Notes: generated by a model from the sequence alone, not told the origin. A stretch of DNA of 64,000 nt from Lysobacter sp. Root690 (GCF_001427785.1 NZ_LMHM01000018.1:201392-265391); one strand, 5' to 3'; shown: positions 9,099 to 18,017, numbered from the stretch's first letter. A program made the numbers and translations.

Positions 9099-9752
9099 AT
9101 GACCGTCTTCTCGAGATCCGCGCTCGTCGCGGCCCTGTGCCTGGCGTCCGCTCAGGCGATGGCGCAGCAACCGCGCAGCCATACGTATCTGGAAGCCGGC
9201 TACGTCGCCCAGAAGATCGAATCCGGCGGCTCGGATCCCCAGCTCAAGCTCGACGACATCGATGTGGACGGCGCGTATGCCGCCGGCTCGGTCGAACTGG
9301 GCAGCCGATTCTTTCTGAGCGGCGGCCTGCACAAGGGCAATGGCGATATCGACCTGCGCTTCGACGGCGCCAGCCTGGCGAACCTCGATGTCGACGCGCA
9401 GCAGGTCGTCGTAGGCATCGGTTATTTCCAGCCGATCAACGAGCGGCTGGAATGGACCGCCGAGCTGGCCTATCAGAACACCCGGCTCGAATTCGAGAAC
9501 GACAACCTGGCGTTTCGGGAAAAGATCGATGGCGACGACTACCGGCTCTCGCTCGGCCTTCGCGGCGATCTCAGCGAAAACCTGGAGGGCTGGGTCAAAG
9601 GCAGCTACACCGACGGCGACGTCTACGAGCAGGAGTTCAGCGGCACGGTCGGTGTCTTGCTGAAGATCAACCCGATCTGGGGCCTGGTCGCCGAAGGCAA
9701 CGCGGGCGCCGGCAATCATCGCTATACGATCGGCTTCCGCGCGAGCTTCTGA
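9099..9752 (+). CDS. Small outer-membrane beta-barrel protein
   Basis: The 217-residue product starts at ATG 9099 after a GGGGAAAA ribosome site. A signal peptide (SRSALVAALCLASAQAMA, cleavage before QQPRS) precedes alternating polar/hydrophobic strands such as YLEAGYVAQKIE, LEWTAELAYQNTRLEF and YRLSLGLRGDL. It ends in a terminal aromatic (YTIGFRASF), the usual BAM recognition signature. This fits an 8-stranded OmpX/Ail/OprG-sized barrel. No catalytic motif is visible. It follows the aga genes by 284 bases and has its own terminator, so membership of the GalNAc pathway is uncertain. Confidence 0.75.
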   Translation: MTVFSRSALVAALCLASAQAMAQQPRSHTYLEAGYVAQKIESGGSDPQLKLDDIDVDGAYAAGSVELGSRFFLSGGLHKGNGDIDLRFDGASLANLDVDAQQVVVGIGYFQPINERLEWTAELAYQNTRLEFENDNLAFREKIDGDDYRLSLGLRGDLSENLEGWVKGSYTDGDVYEQEFSGTVGVLLKINPIWGLVAEGNAGAGNHRYTIGFRASF

Positions 9753-9814
9753 GCGACCTTGGTTTTGTCTCCAACGCGCTACACAAGCAGGCGGCAGCAA
9801 CTGTAATCAGCGCA

Positions 9815-9848
9815 AAAAAGACGGAAGGCACTGGCCTTCCGTCTTTTT
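9815..9848 (+). terminator. Rho-independent terminator after the beta-barrel gene
   Basis: A perfect 15-base-pair stem (9815-9829 with 9834-9848) around the loop ACTG ends in five T residues and begins with A residues, so it can act in both directions. It lies 63 bases after the beta-barrel stop codon. Confidence 0.9.
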
Positions 9849-9885
9849 GGTAAATGCATCACTGAACTGGACAACGACCAGGGAC

Positions 9886-10027
9886 GCGACGTCGTCATCG
9901 GCGAAGTCGTCGCCGAATCTGAAAGGACCGTTCATCGCCCGCTGCACCAGCACCGACCTGGCGATGCCGGACGCGCATTTGCGCATCGTCCAGATGCATG
10001 TCGCCAGGCGGGCTGCCGCCTTGTCAT
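9886..10027 (+). pseudogene. Remnant of a second nagA/agaA-type deacetylase gene, with an ssb-tail-like fragment
   Basis: Two fragments match the intact deacetylase gene at 7690-8814. Bases 9916-9941 match its GPFI motif region (8066-8093) with one substitution and a one-base deletion. Bases 9966-10027 align without gaps to its last 64 bases; the translation DAHLRIVQMHVARRAAALS compares with DAQLRIVEVYVAGRAIALS. Everything between the two parts is missing. Just upstream, bases 9886-9918 read on the minus strand encode [11 protein letters not shown], close to the SSB tail encoded at 39105. The tract therefore looks like a recombination scar. The nagA match is convincing; the ssb match is short and could be chance. 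Confidence 0.6.
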
Positions 10028-10129
10028 GGCGTCCGCCCCGGCGCCATGCGCGCGCGAATCACAAGCCGATAAACCAACGCCGCAACAAGCGCAAGCCAGG
10101 GCGTCGAGCCGCGCATGATCGCGGACGGC

Positions 10130-11737
10130 CTAATTAACCACCCGCATCCATTGCTGCGCCGTCATGCTTATCTTTCCGGCGCCCATTGACGCGCGCAAGG
10201 CGCCGAGCTCATCGACCTGATGCAGCGTCATCGGATACGCAGGCACGCCATTGCGCCAGACGAACGGAACCTGCGCCGCCTGAGCCGGACCGAGCGTGCT
10301 TCCGGCCGCGCCGCTGTCTCCTTCCCAACGGGCCCACACGACGCCGCGATCGAGGAAGGTCGCCTGCTGCGACGACACCGGCATGTACTGGGTATCGCTC
10401 GCAAACAGCACATGGCGAACGCCGAAGGCCCGGATCGCGCCGGTGTAACGCGAATCGTCGGGATCGGTCTGATTGTTCCGCAGCGGGGTGAACACACCCC
10501 AGAACAGGCTGCGCTCGACCTGGACCGCGCCGCCTTCGGTCGACACCGAGCCATTCAACACCACATCGAACTTGTAGGTCGGCGAGCTGCCCTCGAGTTT
10601 GGAACGCAGCGCCGGATTGGCCTGAACGACAGCGTCGCGGGTGGCCTTCATGATCCGCGCATTGGAGCTGTCGACGTACAGGTTGTACGCATGCACGTCT
10701 CCGCCGCGCAAACGCGGCATGCGGTCTTGCAGGTCGCGATAGTGGTTGTGATGCAGGGTCACCGTATACGACGAAATCCCTTCGAGATCGTTGGAGCCGA
10801 TCAGGTGCCCCTTCTTCTGCGGCAGCGAGATGTCGATGATCTGCTGTTTGGTGAAGAAACCGCGCAGGAAGTCGTACATCGCATTGGCCGATCGATTGGC
10901 TTCGAGGTAATCGAACTGGCGTGCTACAAAGCTGCCCGGCCCACTGGCCGGAGGAACGGTTTCGATCCACGACACGGTGATGTTGTTCGCGCCCTTCTTG
11001 ATGTCGAGCACACCGTCGTAGGCTTTAGTGAAACTGCAATGGTCGATCCAGATGCCCGAGGTCACGCCGCCGCCGTCGCCGAGGGTGACGAAATCCCAAT
11101 CGTTGCTGTCGTAATCGCCGCGCGTCCCCTCGTCCCATTCCCACAACTCGTCGAAGCGCAGATTGCGCAACACCAGATTGGTTCCGCTTTTGATGTTCAG
11201 CTCGACATGCCGCAGGGTCGATCCGTTCTTGGAATAGATCGTCAATCCGTTGAAGTTCGTCACATCGAGCAGGGACACGCCGCTGGCGATCAACGAGGGA
11301 TGCTTCTTGGGTGCCTTGTTCTGGCGCAGCAGCCCATCGGCGCGGGCCGCGTCGTCGACTTCGTTCCAGCCCATGTCGAGATCGTTGGCGATCTCGATGA
11401 CCTTGACCGGCGTGGCGCTCGACGTGCGCGCGGCGCGCAGCGCGGCGATGAAACCCGCCGGCGTGGTCACGCGCCGGTACTTGGCGTCGGTTTCGGCGAT
11501 ATAGCCGCCGCCGGTGACGCTGGCCGCCGCATAGCCTTCGATGTTGTACATCGAAATACCCGCCGCCGCGGCCGGCATGAGGCTTGCGACAACGAATATC
11601 AGCGACGCAATCAAGCATCGGCCACTGATGAAGCCGCGGCCGCGCCGTTGCCTGGCACGGTGGCGCAAGCGTGACGAGGATGCTGGAACGACTGCGCGCG
11701 CGATCTGCAGCACACGACGACTGGCGACGGTTTGCAT
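10130..11737 (-). CDS. Secreted pectate lyase, polysaccharide lyase family 1-like
   Basis: I place the start at ATG 11737 (GGAG ribosome site), giving 535 residues with a long N-terminus that ends in a signal peptide (IASLIFVVASLMPAAAA). The body is a right-handed beta-helix: GLTIYSKNGSTLRHVELNI, the PL1 hallmark SGIWIDHCSFT, then DGVLDIKKGANNITVSW, and HHNHYRDLQDRMPRLRGGDVHAYN, whose DRMPR carries the expected catalytic arginine. The enzyme cleaves polygalacturonate by calcium-assisted beta-elimination outside the cell. It is longer than a typical 350-450 residue PL1. It lies beside the PL3 lyase gene, both on the minus strand. Confidence 0.85.
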   Translation of the reverse strand: MQTVASRRVLQIARAVVPASSSRLRHRARQRRGRGFISGRCLIASLIFVVASLMPAAAAGISMYNIEGYAAASVTGGGYIAETDAKYRRVTTPAGFIAALRAARTSSATPVKVIEIANDLDMGWNEVDDAARADGLLRQNKAPKKHPSLIASGVSLLDVTNFNGLTIYSKNGSTLRHVELNIKSGTNLVLRNLRFDELWEWDEGTRGDYDSNDWDFVTLGDGGGVTSGIWIDHCSFTKAYDGVLDIKKGANNITVSWIETVPPASGPGSFVARQFDYLEANRSANAMYDFLRGFFTKQQIIDISLPQKKGHLIGSNDLEGISSYTVTLHHNHYRDLQDRMPRLRGGDVHAYNLYVDSSNARIMKATRDAVVQANPALRSKLEGSSPTYKFDVVLNGSVSTEGGAVQVERSLFWGVFTPLRNNQTDPDDSRYTGAIRAFGVRHVLFASDTQYMPVSSQQATFLDRGVVWARWEGDSGAAGSTLGPAQAAQVPFVWRNGVPAYPMTLHQVDELGALRASMGAGKISMTAQQWMRVVN

Positions 11738-11909
11738 GTGGACTCCAGTGACCGCGCGCGGCACGCGTGGTCGGATGGTTGATCTATGGATCGGGACAGC
11801 GGGCCGGCATGCCGTCGCGCTGTCCGGCGATGGCCTCCGAAAACGCCCGCGATGCCCGCGAGTCGGCGGCTGCGGACGACGGCATCGGCGCGGCGTTCGC
11901 GACGCGGCC

Positions 11910-12704
11910 TTACCTGATCGTGCAGGCCCCTGGAACCGGCGATATTTCACCGGGTTCGCCGCTGGTCAGCCCGAGATACTCGACGCATTTGCGCCCGGAG
12001 GTCGAAACGCTGGTAAGCACGGCCTTGTCGCCGGCCACGCCGTTGGCGTAGCGCGAGTTGATGCCGGCGATCGCGCCGGTCTCGGTGGCGACCACATTGC
12101 TGACCTGCACGGTGCGGCTGTACTGGGTCGAGCAATTGCCGCATGAGCGGTACAACTTTCCGGCTTTCTCGATCTCGAAGTATTCGATCTTCATCGTGCC
12201 CGGGCCGTTGTGCTGGAAGACCTTGTCCTTCGCCAGCCGCGCCCCGCCGCCCTGGATGAGAAACACGTCGGATGCCTTGTTGTTCTTGAAGGTCGCCGCG
12301 TCTTCGCCGACATCGTCCCAATAGACCTCCGACAGCGTGCAGGTGCCGTAGCAATGGATACCATCGCCGCCGCGGCCGCGATAATCGCGGTTGGTTCCGG
12401 ATTTAGAACCGTCGCCGATCACCACGTTCCTGAGCACCGCGTTGTTCCTCAGGATGAAGGTCGGCTTCTGCTTTTCGGTCTGGTCGCCGGGATCGCCGAC
12501 ATAACGCACCGCGGTGCCGGCGGCGCAGTTGTTGCGCTGGGCCGCATCGTAGGTCTCGCCATCGACGGTGATGGTCTTGATAGCGCTGCCGCTGCCTATG
12601 TCGATGGTCTTGCACACGTTCGGAAGATCCAGCGCGAAGCAGGAAGGAGACACCAACAGCAGCGCCAGATAGATGCAGTGCCGGAAGCTTTGTACTTGGT
12701 TCAT
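11910..12704 (-). CDS. Secreted pectate lyase, polysaccharide lyase family 3
   Basis: The start at ATG 12704 follows a clear GAAGGAG site and gives 264 residues with a signal peptide (IYLALLLVSPSCFA). The core is typical PL3: FILRNNAVLRNVVIGDG, DGIHCYGTCTLSEVYWDDVGED, AATFKNN, then VFQHNGPGTMKIEYFE. Several cysteines suggest disulphides. PL3 enzymes cleave low-methyl pectin with calcium. The upstream 495 bases hold a perfect inverted repeat and operator-like sequences. The family also occurs in fungi and phytopathogens, so transfer is possible but base composition gives no sign of it. Confidence 0.9.
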   Translation of the reverse strand: MNQVQSFRHCIYLALLLVSPSCFALDLPNVCKTIDIGSGSAIKTITVDGETYDAAQRNNCAAGTAVRYVGDPGDQTEKQKPTFILRNNAVLRNVVIGDGSKSGTNRDYRGRGGDGIHCYGTCTLSEVYWDDVGEDAATFKNNKASDVFLIQGGGARLAKDKVFQHNGPGTMKIEYFEIEKAGKLYRSCGNCSTQYSRTVQVSNVVATETGAIAGINSRYANGVAGDKAVLTSVSTSGRKCVEYLGLTSGEPGEISPVPGACTIR

Positions 12705-12858
12705 GATCGAACTCTCCTTCAGCAGGTTGATTGGAATGTCATCCGTGCTGCATCGACGTCGTCGCATGGCTGCAGCGGGCGTCAGTTATAGGAAGCTCAT
12801 ACGGCGCAGCATGATGATGCGAGTCACAACGCCCGCATCGGATCGCTGTCCCGGCGAT

Positions 12859-12887
12859 GTCCCCGGACAAGCGCGTTGTCCGGGGAC
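12859..12887. repeat. Perfect 12-base inverted repeat with 5-base centre
   Basis: GTCCCCGGACAA (12859-12870) and TTGTCCGGGGAC (12876-12887) flank GCGCG. It lies 155 bases upstream of the PL3 start codon, inside an otherwise empty 495-base gap (12,705-13,199). No T tract follows, so an operator or a leader hairpin is more likely than a terminator. Confidence 0.75.
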
Positions 12888-13075
12888 AAGCGTTCAATGC
12901 CGCGTTGCGGGTCGTTGCGCGCAACCGCGCGGCCAGTCGATTCGATGGTTTTTTCCTGGCGCACACGATCGTTGCGTCCACGATGTCGGTCGCAACGGAA
13001 CAGACGAATTCGACGGTTCGATTCGACGATCGGATCGCGACTGTTGACGCAGCGCACGAAAGCGCCGGTGCGGCG

Positions 13076-13090
13076 TATGACGCCGGTTCC
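13076..13090. promoter_or_regulatory. LacI-type operator-like site, weaker copy
   Basis: TATGACGCCGGTTCC matches the proposed consensus AATGACACCGGTTWCC with two or three differences. It lies between the pectate lyase genes and the lacI gene and could serve either. Confidence 0.4.
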
Positions 13091-13166
13091 AGATCAGCCC
13101 CGTCTTAGGCTAATTCAGCGATATTCCCGCATCGCAGCATGCGCCGCGTAAGGGCCTCTGCTAGCG

Positions 13167-13185
13167 TATGACTACCGGTGTCATA
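13167..13185. promoter_or_regulatory. LacI-type operator overlapping the lacI promoter (autoregulation)
   Basis: TATGACTACCGGTGTCATA has perfect arms TATGAC/GTCATA around a 7-base centre containing ACCGGT. It ends 15 bases before the lacI start. Related sequences precede kduI, the TRAP operon and the TonB receptor gene. Confidence 0.6.
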
Positions 13186-13199
13186 TTCTGGCGATCAGG

Positions 13200-14339
13200 A
13201 TGATGCAAGACGACATGTCCAGGGCGAAACGCGCGCGTGGGCTTCGTGGCGGGACATCGAGCGGATCGACGCTCGCGAACCGCATGGCGCTGGCCGGGGC
13301 GTCGACCGTCGACGACATCGCGCGGCTGGCGAATGTCTCGACCAAGACGGTTTCGCGGGTGATCAACAAGTCGCCCTTGGTCAATGCCGAGACCCGCAAC
13401 CGCATCCTGGCGTTGATGAGCGGCCTGCATTATCCCAGCGGCAGTCAAATGCCGGTCGTAGCGGCCTCGCGACCGAAGTTGATCGGACTGGTCTACGACA
13501 ACCCCACCGCGCACTACGTCATCGACATTCAGCGCAGCGTGCTCGACGCCTTGAAGGACACCGGCTTCGAACTGGTCGTACATCCCTGCGACAGCAATCG
13601 CTCCGATTACGTCGACGGCGTACGCCGTTTCGCCCTGCAGCACAAATTGCACGGGTTGATCCTGATTCCGCGCGTTTCGGAGGATGAACTGCTGGCGACG
13701 GCGCTGCGCGAAACCGGCTGCCGCTATGTCCGCGTCGCCTCGATTCCATTGGACGACCCGATGCGCACCGTGCTGACGCGCGATCGCCAGGCCGGTATCG
13801 AAGCCGCCCAACACCTGCTTTCGCTGGGACATCGGCAACTGGGCGTGATTACCGGGCCACGGCGCTATCGCTCATCGATCGAACGCGCGGAAGGTTTCGC
13901 CCAGCATCTGGCCGAAAGCGACGTCGGGCTGCCGTCGAAGTGCGTGTATCTGGGCGGCTATACCTTCGAGTCCGGCGTGGCCGGCGCGGAGTATCTATTG
14001 GCGCAGACGCCGCGCCCGACCGCGATCTTCGCCTGCAACGACGAGATGGCGGCGGGCATCTACAAAGCGGCCATGCGTCTGGGGCTGTCGATCCCGGACG
14101 ACCTGTCGGTGGTCGGTTACGACGACAGCCCGCTGGCGTCGCAGCTATGGCCCAGCCTGACCACCATCCACTTGCCGGTGTCCGATGTCGGACGCCTGGC
14201 TGTGCAATCGTTGCTGGGTCGCCCGGCAGCGGACAAAGCCGCGGCCGCGATCGTCGGTTGGCAGGCGGCGGTGACGCCTCGCCTCACCATTCGCGACTCC
14301 ACCGGGGTACCGATCGGGCATCCAGCGGATGCGTACTGA
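13200..14339 (+). CDS. LacI-family transcriptional regulator of the pectin locus (paralogue 1)
   Basis: The 379-residue protein has a LacI helix-turn-helix (STVDDIARLANVSTKTVSRV, about residues 35-54) followed by a hinge region, and a periplasmic-binding-protein-like effector domain (LIGLVYDNPTAHYV, VITGPRRYRSS, AIFACNDEMAAGIYKAA, VVGYDDSPLAS). It differs from its paralogue at 16813 mainly at the ends; the recognition helices are nearly the same. The most likely ligand is a pectin catabolic intermediate such as KDG or DKII. The N-terminus is about 25 residues longer than typical; ATG 13215 is an alternative start. An operator-like palindrome 15 bases upstream suggests autorepression. Confidence 0.88.
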   Translation: MMQDDMSRAKRARGLRGGTSSGSTLANRMALAGASTVDDIARLANVSTKTVSRVINKSPLVNAETRNRILALMSGLHYPSGSQMPVVAASRPKLIGLVYDNPTAHYVIDIQRSVLDALKDTGFELVVHPCDSNRSDYVDGVRRFALQHKLHGLILIPRVSEDELLATALRETGCRYVRVASIPLDDPMRTVLTRDRQAGIEAAQHLLSLGHRQLGVITGPRRYRSSIERAEGFAQHLAESDVGLPSKCVYLGGYTFESGVAGAEYLLAQTPRPTAIFACNDEMAAGIYKAAMRLGLSIPDDLSVVGYDDSPLASQLWPSLTTIHLPVSDVGRLAVQSLLGRPAADKAAAAIVGWQAAVTPRLTIRDSTGVPIGHPADAY

Positions 14340-14371
14340 ATTCGCCGCAAACCCGCCGTTGCCTCGAACCG

Positions 14372-14812
14372 TCAGCGTTTGCGCCTGTAGACGACGATGA
14401 TGCTCAGGTCTTGCGCACCGATCTGGCGAAGGCCATGGCGGCTGCCGTTTCGGGTCAGCACCGCATCGCCGGCAACGACCTTGCTTCGTTTTCCATCCAG
14501 CATCAGCTCTCCCTGCCCCGACACGATGTAATAAATCTCGTCCTTGTCGTTGGTGTGTTCGCCGATCGACGCGCCGGGATGCAGCGCGCGTCGGCGAAAC
14601 ACGATGTCGAAATCGCTGGCCTGTTCGAAGAACGGATACGCGGTCGTCGTGCCCTCGCCTTCGTGCGGCCCAGGCTGCTGCACCGCGATGTCGGCGGCCC
14701 GCTCGACATACGAATCCGAGCGCAATGACTGATCGCGATCGGCGGCCAGGGCCGTGGGTGCCGCGATCGCCGACGCAATGACGACGGCATGTTTGAAGAC
14801 CTGGAGATTCAC
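14372..14812 (-). CDS. Secreted single-domain cupin in the kdu operon
   Basis: The 146-residue product starts at GTG 14812, 8 bases after AGGGAG. A signal peptide (VVIASAIAAPTALA) precedes one cupin domain, with motif 1 around IGEHTNDKDEIYYIVSGQGE and motif 2 around GDAVLTRNGSRHG. It is the last gene after kduI and kduD. KdgF, a cupin that linearises 4,5-unsaturated galacturonate, occurs in many pectin loci; this protein could do a similar job in the periplasm, but its metal-site pattern (one early His plus a later His) is not the usual KdgF HxHxxxQ arrangement. Function is therefore open. Confidence 0.7.
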   Translation of the reverse strand: MNLQVFKHAVVIASAIAAPTALAADRDQSLRSDSYVERAADIAVQQPGPHEGEGTTTAYPFFEQASDFDIVFRRRALHPGASIGEHTNDKDEIYYIVSGQGELMLDGKRSKVVAGDAVLTRNGSRHGLRQIGAQDLSIIVVYRRKR

Positions 14813-14833
14813 GATGAAAGCTCCCTATGGAGG

Positions 14834-15595
14834 TCAGCGAGCCAGCCAGCCTCCGTCGACCGGCAGGATCGCGCCGTTGACGTAATCCGAAGCGCGGCTG
14901 GCCAGAAACACCGCCGCGCCGCCGAGATCGGAGGGCTCGCCCCAGCGCCCGGCCGGAATCCGCGCGAGGATGTCGCGGTTGCGCGACTCGTCGGCACGCA
15001 GTTGCGCGGTGTTGTCGGTGCTCATATAGCCCGGCGCGATCGCGTTGACGTTCAGCCCCTTGCCGGCCCATTCGTTGGCGAGCAGACGAGTGATTCCGGC
15101 CAGGCCGGATTTGCTGGCGGTGTAGGAAGGAACGCGGATCCCGCCCTGGAACGACAGCATCGAGGCGATGTTGATGATCTTGCCGCGCCCGCCGGCAATC
15201 ATGTGCTTGCCGGCGGCCTGGGCGAGAAAGAACGCGCTCTTGAGATTGACGTTCATCACCGCATCCCAATCGGCCTCGCTGAAATCGATCGCGTCCATGC
15301 GCCGGATCAGGCCGGCGTTGTTGACCAGGATGTCGATGCCGCCCAGCGTCCGCACCGTGTCGTCAACGATGCGCGCGATCGGTTCCAGGCTCGACAGGTC
15401 GGCCTGGATCGCATGCGCGCGCCGGCCCAGGCCGCGCACCTGCTCGACGGTGTCCTGCGAGGAGCCGCTGGCGACGCAGGCGATGTCGGCGCCGGCCTGC
15501 GCGAGCGCGAGCGCGATGCCCTGACCCAGTCCGCGATTGGCGCCGGTGACCAGGGCGACTTTGCCGCTCAGGCTGAAAGGGTTGTCGTGACTCAC
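14834..15595 (-). CDS. kduD: 2-dehydro-3-deoxy-D-gluconate 5-dehydrogenase (KduD)
   Basis: This 253-residue short-chain dehydrogenase starts at GTG 15595 (GAGG about 9 bases upstream), 10 bases after the kduI stop. It has the cofactor motif VTGANRGLGQGIA, the NNAG motif (ILVNNAGLIRR), catalytic Ser in IINIASMLSFQGG and YTASKSG with the Tyr/Lys pair, plus the C-terminal GAILPVDGGWLAR. KduD reduces 2,5-diketo-3-deoxygluconate (DKII) to 2-keto-3-deoxygluconate (KDG) in the cytoplasm. Length and the kduI neighbour support KduD over a generic SDR. Confidence 0.92.
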   Translation of the reverse strand: MSHDNPFSLSGKVALVTGANRGLGQGIALALAQAGADIACVASGSSQDTVEQVRGLGRRAHAIQADLSSLEPIARIVDDTVRTLGGIDILVNNAGLIRRMDAIDFSEADWDAVMNVNLKSAFFLAQAAGKHMIAGGRGKIINIASMLSFQGGIRVPSYTASKSGLAGITRLLANEWAGKGLNVNAIAPGYMSTDNTAQLRADESRNRDILARIPAGRWGEPSDLGGAAVFLASRASDYVNGAILPVDGGWLAR

Positions 15596-15605
15596 GCGCG
15601 CATCC

Positions 15606-16451
15606 TCACTTGAGCTGGCAGATGTCGAGTTGATGCATGTCGGTGTAGTCGAGGTTCTCTCCGCCCATCGCCCAGATGAAGCAGTAGTTCTTGGTGCCCG
15701 AGCCCATGTGGATCGACCACGGCGGCGAGACCACGGCCTCGTCGTTGCCGATCACCAGATGGCGCATGTCGGCCGGTTCGCCCATGAAATGCATGACCCG
15801 CTGATCGCCCAGATCGAAGTAGAAATACACCTCCGAACGACGATCGTGCAGATGCGGCGGCATGGTATTCCACACGCTGCCCGGCTTGAGCACGGTCAAT
15901 CCCAGCAGCAACTGGCACGAGCGGCAGGTGGCCGGAACGATGTACTGATAGATCGTGCGTTCGTTCGAGGTTTCCAGTGCGCCGCGCTGCAGCGGCACGG
16001 CCTGGTCGATCGAGATATGCACGGTCTCGAAGCGCGCGTGCGCCGGCGTCGACGCGAGATAGAACTTGGCCGGCTGCGCGGCATCGGCCGAGGCGAACGT
16101 CACTTCGGCGCTTCCCATCGGCACGTACAAGCCGTCTCTGGGTTGCAGCAAATAGCTTTGCCCATCGACCAGGACCGTACCGGCGCCGCTGCCGACGTTG
16201 ACGATGCCCAGCTCGCGACGCTCGAGAAACGGCTTGCCCGCGGCCGAGGCCGGTTCGCTATGGACCGGCAGACTGACCGGCGCGTGCGTGGGCGCCGCGC
16301 CGCCGATCACGAAACGTTCGTTGTGCGAATAGTTCAGGCGTACCTCGCCCTCGGCGAACAGATCGCCGATCAGATAGCGATCGCGCAGTTGCTGGTTGCT
16401 GGCGCCGGCCATCATGTCCGGGTGGGTCGCGTGATACGTCTTTTGGAACAT
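15606..16451 (-). CDS. kduI: 5-keto-4-deoxyuronate isomerase (KduI)
   Basis: The start at ATG 16451 follows AGGGAG and gives 281 residues, matching the usual KduI length of about 278. The N-terminal [19 protein letters not shown] segment and the metal-binding cupin region with [20 protein letters not shown] are diagnostic. It converts 5-keto-4-deoxyuronate (DKI) to DKII, the first cytoplasmic step after spontaneous ring opening of unsaturated galacturonate. It is the first gene of a kduI-kduD-cupin operon, and an operator-like site lies about 70 bases upstream. Confidence 0.95.
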   Translation of the reverse strand: MFQKTYHATHPDMMAGASNQQLRDRYLIGDLFAEGEVRLNYSHNERFVIGGAAPTHAPVSLPVHSEPASAAGKPFLERRELGIVNVGSGAGTVLVDGQSYLLQPRDGLYVPMGSAEVTFASADAAQPAKFYLASTPAHARFETVHISIDQAVPLQRGALETSNERTIYQYIVPATCRSCQLLLGLTVLKPGSVWNTMPPHLHDRRSEVYFYFDLGDQRVMHFMGEPADMRHLVIGNDEAVVSPPWSIHMGSGTKNYCFIWAMGGENLDYTDMHQLDICQLK

Positions 16452-16517
16452 CGGGGAACTCCCTGGAAGCGGGTGCGCACGGCGCGGCATCGGTTTCGAG
16501 CGATTCTAGTCCCGAAA

Positions 16518-16533
16518 GGTAACCGGTGTCATT
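16518..16533. promoter_or_regulatory. LacI-type operator upstream of kduI
   Basis: GGTAACCGGTGTCATT is the reverse complement of AATGACACCGGTTACC. It lies 67 bases upstream of the kduI start in a 361-base gap (16,452-16,812) that otherwise holds no recognisable gene or RNA. Confidence 0.6.
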
Positions 16534-16812
16534 AGTCTGGACAAGGGCTGCCCGAAGGGTGTTGGCGGTCGGAATTCATGGCCGCGGACCTGCCTGGCCG
16601 GCAACCCGACGGGCGAGGCATCGCGGTTCGGCATGCGTAGCGTTGTGATCGCGTTCGCTACGCCGCATTCGCCACGGGATTGGTCTGCGACGCGACGCCA
16701 ATCGGTGGCCGGCGTTCTATTGCGCAGCCGCTCGCGAGCGACGCGCAGTCACAGGCTCAGGAGGGTGCGTGTTTAGCGCCATCGCTGTCGACGCGGCCGT
16801 ACTTGCGCTCGC

Positions 16813-17883
16813 TCAGTACGCCGGCGGCTGACAGGAATCGCGCACGATCAGATGCGGCCGCACGCTGGCCGACGCCACCACCGCGGCGGCGCCGGACTCG
16901 GGCTGCAGCAGCATCGAGGCGGCGATCCGGCCCATGTCGCGCACCGGCAGACGCACCGAACTGAGCGCCGGCCACAGCCGCGATGCCAGCGGGCTGTCGT
17001 CGAAACCGATCACCGACAATTGCTGCGGAATGCTGATGCCCGAGCGCAGCGCGACCTTGTACACACCCGCGGCCATTTCGTCGTTGCCGGTGAAGATCGC
17101 GCTGGGCCGCTGACTGCCGGAGAGCAGCAGTTCCGCCGCCGCGACGCCCGATTCGAAGGTGTAACCGGCCTCGACGATGCGCGTGGACGGCAGTTCTATG
17201 CCGCGCTTGGCCAGCGCATCGACGAAACCGGCGGTGCGCTCGTGGGCCGAGCGGTAGCTGGACGGACCGGTGATCAGGGCGATGTCGCGATGACCCAGCG
17301 ATTGCAGGTAATCGGCCGCTTCGGCGGCGCCGTCGCGGTCGTGGGTGATGACCATGCGCGAGGCTTCGTCCAGCGACACCGAGGCGATGCGCGAGTAGCG
17401 ACAGCCGATGTCGGCAAGCATGTCAGCCAGCGCCTGATCTTCCGACACGCGCGGCACCAGCATCACCCCGTGCAGCTTCTGCTGCTGGACGAAGCGGCGC
17501 ACGCCGTCGATATAGCCCGGGCTGCGGCTGTCGCAAGGATGCACGACCAGCTCGAAGCCCGAATCGCGGATCGCGTCGAGCGCGCCGTACTGCATGTTGA
17601 CGATGTATTGCGCGGTCGGATTGTCGTAGACCATGCCGATCAGGAACGAGCGGCGGAACGCCAGCCCGCGCGCGAACGGATCGGGCGTGTAGTTGAACTC
17701 GCGCATCACCGCTTCGACCCGCTCGCGGGTCTCTTGATGCACCAGCGGCGATTGGTTGAGCACCCGCGACACGGTCTTCTTCGATACGTCGGCCAGGCGC
17801 GCGATGTCGTTGATCGTCTTGGCCCGATCCGGGACCGTCCGCGCCTGGGCCGGAACAGGTGCTTCAGTTTTCTTGCGCGGCAT
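16813..17883 (-). CDS. LacI-family transcriptional regulator of the pectin locus (paralogue 2)
   Basis: The 356-residue protein carries the LacI helix-turn-helix TINDIARLADVSKKTVSRVL at about residues 23-42 and the sugar-binding-like effector domain (LIGMVYDNPTAQYIV, VVHPCDSRSPGYIDGVRRF, LITGPSSYRSAHERTAGF, AIFTGNDEMAAGVYKVA, VIGFDDSPLASRLWPALSSV). It is clearly paralogous to the regulator at 13200. It lies 134 bases after dctM on the same strand, so it may be co-transcribed with the TRAP operon. It probably represses the pectin genes through the AATGACACCGGT sites until a pathway intermediate accumulates. Confidence 0.88.
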   Translation of the reverse strand: MPRKKTEAPVPAQARTVPDRAKTINDIARLADVSKKTVSRVLNQSPLVHQETRERVEAVMREFNYTPDPFARGLAFRRSFLIGMVYDNPTAQYIVNMQYGALDAIRDSGFELVVHPCDSRSPGYIDGVRRFVQQQKLHGVMLVPRVSEDQALADMLADIGCRYSRIASVSLDEASRMVITHDRDGAAEAADYLQSLGHRDIALITGPSSYRSAHERTAGFVDALAKRGIELPSTRIVEAGYTFESGVAAAELLLSGSQRPSAIFTGNDEMAAGVYKVALRSGISIPQQLSVIGFDDSPLASRLWPALSSVRLPVRDMGRIAASMLLQPESGAAAVVASASVRPHLIVRDSCQPPAY

Positions 17884-18017
17884 GGGCGACGGAACCGGAG
17901 GAGCGTTGCGGGGATTCTAGCCCGCATCGCCGGTTCGGGGCGCCCGGCCCTGCCCTCGCGTGTCCGCGTCCCGGCGATTGCCCGTGCCTGGATGAACCCG
18001 GCGCGGACGCGGGCGCC

